DNA of 8,534 nucleotides, taken from positions 1 through 8,534 of the forward strand of contig JANLQJ010000381.1 of the NCBI GenBank assembly GCA_031367715.1, in the 5' to 3' direction. Shown here piece after piece: positions 6,951-8,534 of the stretch (its first letter is position 1; the number at the start of each line of letters is the position of its first letter). The notes under the pieces were generated by a model. That model saw only the letters and a program-made list of their open reading frames with translations. It ran no database searches and had not been told where the DNA came from. This DNA comes from JANYHF01 sp031367715 (GTDB taxonomy: Bacteria; Pseudomonadota; Alphaproteobacteria; Rhizobiales; Hyphomicrobiaceae). The position numbers and the translations under genes were made by a program.

Positions 6951-6968
6951 ACTTAGGGGCGACTTAGG
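6951..6968 (-). promoter_or_regulatory. Candidate OmpR/PmrA-type operator: CCTAAGT direct repeat
   Basis: On the minus strand the sequence reads CCTAAGT-cgcc-CCTAAGT, a perfect 7-bp direct repeat with a 4-bp spacer (11-bp period). OmpR-family response regulators bind direct repeats with this geometry, and the known PmrA box (YTTAAG-N5-YTTAAG) is close to CCTAAG-N5-CCTAAG seen here. It overlaps the last bases of the histidine kinase gene and lies about 155 bp upstream of the small exported gene. A partial third copy (GCGACTTA, identical over 8 bases) is at 6910-6917. Its use by the adjacent two-component system is inference; no clear -35/-10 follows. Confidence 0.4.
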
Positions 6969-8301
6969 AAGTAGTGACCATATTGGGGCGCGGAAATATC
7001 AGTCGCGCGATGATCCCGGATTGGTCTGATCGATTCACAAGTTCAACTTTGATGCCGTAGCGCTCGGTGATGCGGGCCGCAATGGACAACCCGAGGCCAC
7101 TGCCTTCGACGCCGGGGGCGGCCGCGCGAAAGAACGGCTCGAAGACGCGCTCAAGCATATCGGGAGCGATGCCGGGCCCGGTGTCCTTGATCTCGACGAC
7201 AGGCATGCCGCCGATAGACGTGATTGTGACATCGACGGTGCCGCCGTCCGGCGTATAGCGGACAGCATTCTCGACAAGATTGCCAATCAACACACGCAGG
7301 TCGTCAGATTCGCCAAGGACCGTCACGGCATCCGCCCGCGCCAGGCCCAAATCCTGCCCGCGATGATCAGCAATCGGAAGGACATCGCCAATGATGGTTT
7401 TGACGAGAATAACCAGATCGACGGGCGCCAGGTCCTTCTTGACATCTTCCGATTGATAGCGCGCAACTTTCAGCAACTGGTTGATCAGGCTCGATGCGCG
7501 CCGGATACCGCGGTCCAGTTCCTTCATGCGCAGGGCGGACGAACCGGCATTCTCGCCATGCTGGAGGTTGGTGATCTGAAGCTGAAGGGCAGTGATTGGC
7601 GTGCGCAACTCGTGGGCAGCGTCCGCCATGAACCGCTTTTGCGCCGCCAAGGCCTGTTGCAGGCGATGCAGCAGGTCGTTCATGGCCCGGACCATCGGCC
7701 TGATTTCGGCGGGCACTTCGGAGGCCGGAATCTGTGCCGGTTGACCTGGAGTCTGATGCGCCAGGAGGTCAACAACGCTGTCGAGTCCACCAAGAACCCG
7801 GCTGATAACGACCCCCAAAAGCAGCCAAGCCAGAGGAATTATGATCCCGATAGGGATTAATGCCCGCAATGCAGCGTCCTGCGCAAGTTCCTGTCTGACG
7901 GATGTCTGCTGCGAAACCTGAACCGTTTGCTTGGGCGAAACGACCGCATAAGTCCGCCAGCTGATCGTTGCAGTCTGCGTATCAGCAAAGCCAGTCGTGG
8001 TTTGTCGCGGAACATCGTTATCGGGGATTGAGGGCCGCAACGGCATGCCAGAGCTATCCCAGACCTGCACATTGAGATCATCTTCGATGTCATGGGGGAC
8101 GGTGTCCTCGGCGATCGGCGATGGCGCTTGACCGGCCGGGCCGAGATTGACCGCGAACTGCCGCAGCTGGTGATCGAGAAAGCCTTCCATCTCGGCGCGA
8201 GTGTACCAATACGAGGTTGCCGCCGTCATGAGACCGACAACTGTCAGCAGTCCGAGCAACCACAGCCGCAGCTGGGATTTAAGCGACATGTCGCGACTCA
8301 T
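6964..8301 (-). CDS. Two-component sensor histidine kinase, QseC/PmrB-like
   Basis: A 445-residue inner-membrane sensor kinase of normal length. Transmembrane helix 1 is at about 12-30, a periplasmic sensor region at about 35-145, and helix 2 at about 148-167. A HAMP-like linker follows, then the dimerisation/phosphoacceptor domain with H230 in HELRTP (230-235). The ATPase domain shows the N box with N341 and N345 (NLVENAVRYTP), G1 DTGPGI (373-378), the F box around F387-F391, and G2 GSGLGLS (400-406). All catalytic residues needed for autophosphorylation are present. The ATG at 8301 overlaps the stop of the upstream response regulator remnant (ATGA), the normal coupled arrangement of such pairs; ATG 8289 is a possible but less likely start. 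The cognate regulator is truncated, so the kinase may lack its partner. The signal it senses is unknown; QseC/PmrB relatives respond to envelope, metal or cationic peptide cues. Confidence 0.92.
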   Translation of the reverse strand: MSRDMSLKSQLRLWLLGLLTVVGLMTAATSYWYTRAEMEGFLDHQLRQFAVNLGPAGQAPSPIAEDTVPHDIEDDLNVQVWDSSGMPLRPSIPDNDVPRQTTTGFADTQTATISWRTYAVVSPKQTVQVSQQTSVRQELAQDAALRALIPIGIIIPLAWLLLGVVISRVLGGLDSVVDLLAHQTPGQPAQIPASEVPAEIRPMVRAMNDLLHRLQQALAAQKRFMADAAHELRTPITALQLQITNLQHGENAGSSALRMKELDRGIRRASSLINQLLKVARYQSEDVKKDLAPVDLVILVKTIIGDVLPIADHRGQDLGLARADAVTVLGESDDLRVLIGNLVENAVRYTPDGGTVDVTITSIGGMPVVEIKDTGPGIAPDMLERVFEPFFRAAAPGVEGSGLGLSIAARITERYGIKVELVNRSDQSGIIARLIFPRPNMVTTS

Positions 8302-8396
8302 CGATCCACCAGCCAGCCTGCGCCGCGAACGTTGCGAATGACATCCTTGCCGAATTTCTTGCGGATGGAATGGATCAGCACTTCAACGGCATTATA
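8298..8396 (-). pseudogene. 3' remnant of an OmpR-family response regulator gene (C-terminal winged-helix end only)
   Basis: Reading back from the TGA at 8298-8300, the minus strand encodes YNAVEVLIHSIRKKFGKD, then VIRNVRGAGWLVDR and stop. This is the recognition helix and beta-hairpin of an OmpR/QseB-type DNA-binding domain (NAVEVxIHxIRKKFG...I.NVRGxGW). Only 32 codons remain. Upstream of position 8396 the frame continues as sequence with no resemblance to a response regulator (ARTRKPQGVKTYGGW), so the receiver domain and most of the DNA-binding domain are absent. The break coincides with the start of an insertion-sequence-like region. The stop overlaps the kinase start, confirming this was its cognate partner. 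There is no start codon for the fragment, so it is unlikely to be expressed alone. The rest of the gene might lie on the far side of the element, outside the window. Confidence 0.8.
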
Positions 8397-8399
8397 CCA
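8388..8399 (-). promoter_or_regulatory. Extended -10 element at the insertion junction, pointing toward the kinase gene
   Basis: The minus strand reads TGGTATAAT (8399-8391), a perfect TATAAT preceded by TGn, the extended -10 pattern of sigma-70 promoters. No good -35 is present 17 nt upstream. It is formed by the joint of the element end and the regulator remnant, about 90 nt ahead of the histidine kinase start. Activity is inference. Confidence 0.35.
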
Positions 8400-8534
8400 G
8401 CCCCCATAAGTTTTGACTCCTTGGGGCTTTCGGGTTCGCGCGGATCGTGATTCTCTTTGCTGAGTGATTCGGCAGGAGGGATGCGATGACAGCGCTGCAG
8501 ATCAGGAAGGACCGCACCGCAGTGGTGTTGCGCA
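8397..8534 (+). mobile_element. Left end of an insertion sequence, probably IS630 family (continues past the window)
   Basis: The response regulator homology ends abruptly at about 8396. It is followed by about 90 bp of non-coding sequence, then a transposase-like start with a strong RBS. The flanking dinucleotide is TA (8395-8396), which fits the TA target preference and duplication of IS630/Tc1-mariner elements. The exact left terminus cannot be fixed, because the right end and its inverted repeat are outside the window. A CCCCA/TGGGG dyad (8402-8406 and 8422-8426) near the edge may be part of the terminal repeat. Confidence 0.6.
8486..8534 (+). CDS. Transposase N-terminus, probably IS630 family (partial, runs off the window)
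   Basis: An ATG at 8486 is preceded by AGGAGGG (8474-8480), a near-ideal Shine-Dalgarno 5 nt upstream. It opens a frame of 16 codons reading MTALQIRKDRTAVVLR to the window edge. This resembles the N-terminal start of IS630-family transposases from Alphaproteobacteria (MTAL-x-[IL]-R-x-D-x-[ST]-A-x-x-LR), which normally continues into a helix-turn-helix and a DDE domain. With only 16 residues visible, the family is a reasoned guess. The ATG at 8481 is closed at once by TGA and is not a start. Confidence 0.55.
   Translation, partial: MTALQIRKDRTAVVLR

Noticed and set aside
8413..8446. TTGACT (8413-8418) as a plus-strand -35 for the transposase
   Set aside because: No plausible -10 is found 16-18 nt downstream; the region is GC-rich there. 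It may still act weakly, but the sequence does not support a call.

Overview
The base composition is GC-rich and third codon positions are strongly biased. The proteins resemble those of soil or rhizosphere Alphaproteobacteria (Rhizobiales/Rhodospirillales type). That placement is a judgement from protein style only; there is no rRNA or marker gene in the window.

Layout. Positions 1-68 hold overlapping inverted repeats behind a minus-strand gene. A polyamine-type ABC substrate-binding protein (69-1163, minus) is divergent from a sugar-phosphate isomerase/epimerase-like TIM barrel (1353-2180, plus). A short convergent gap (2181-2292) follows. Everything from 2293 to 8301 then reads on the minus strand. 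In transcription order it is: the 3' remnant of an OmpR-family response regulator (8298-8396), its QseC/PmrB-like histidine kinase (6964-8301), a small exported protein with a GTG start (6520-6795), a COG4705-like multi-pass membrane protein (5686-6477), an ABC ATPase (4898-5632), two ABC-2 permeases (3925-4896 and 2949-3932), and an exported protein with two calcium-type DxDxDG repeats (2293-2943). The last four are tightly spaced or overlapping and look translationally coupled. The right edge (about 8397-8534) looks like the left end of an insertion sequence, probably IS630 family, with the first 16 codons of its transposase on the plus strand.

How it may work together. The two-component pair, the small exported protein and the membrane protein look like an envelope-sensing module. 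A perfect direct repeat (CCTAAGT, 4-nt spacer, CCTAAGT) lies between the kinase and the small exported gene and has the geometry of an OmpR/PmrA-type operator. The response regulator appears to have been cut by the insertion, leaving only its last 32 codons. The kinase may now be orphaned, or driven from a hybrid promoter: a perfect extended -10 (TGGTATAAT) sits exactly at the junction. The ABC-2 exporter with its calcium-repeat partner is a second envelope module that could share the same transcript.

Most notable points: the disrupted regulator and junction promoter, the operator-like repeat, and an exact four-fold W-x9-G-x4-D repeat inside the COG4705-like protein. No CRISPR array, tRNA, rRNA or phage gene was seen.
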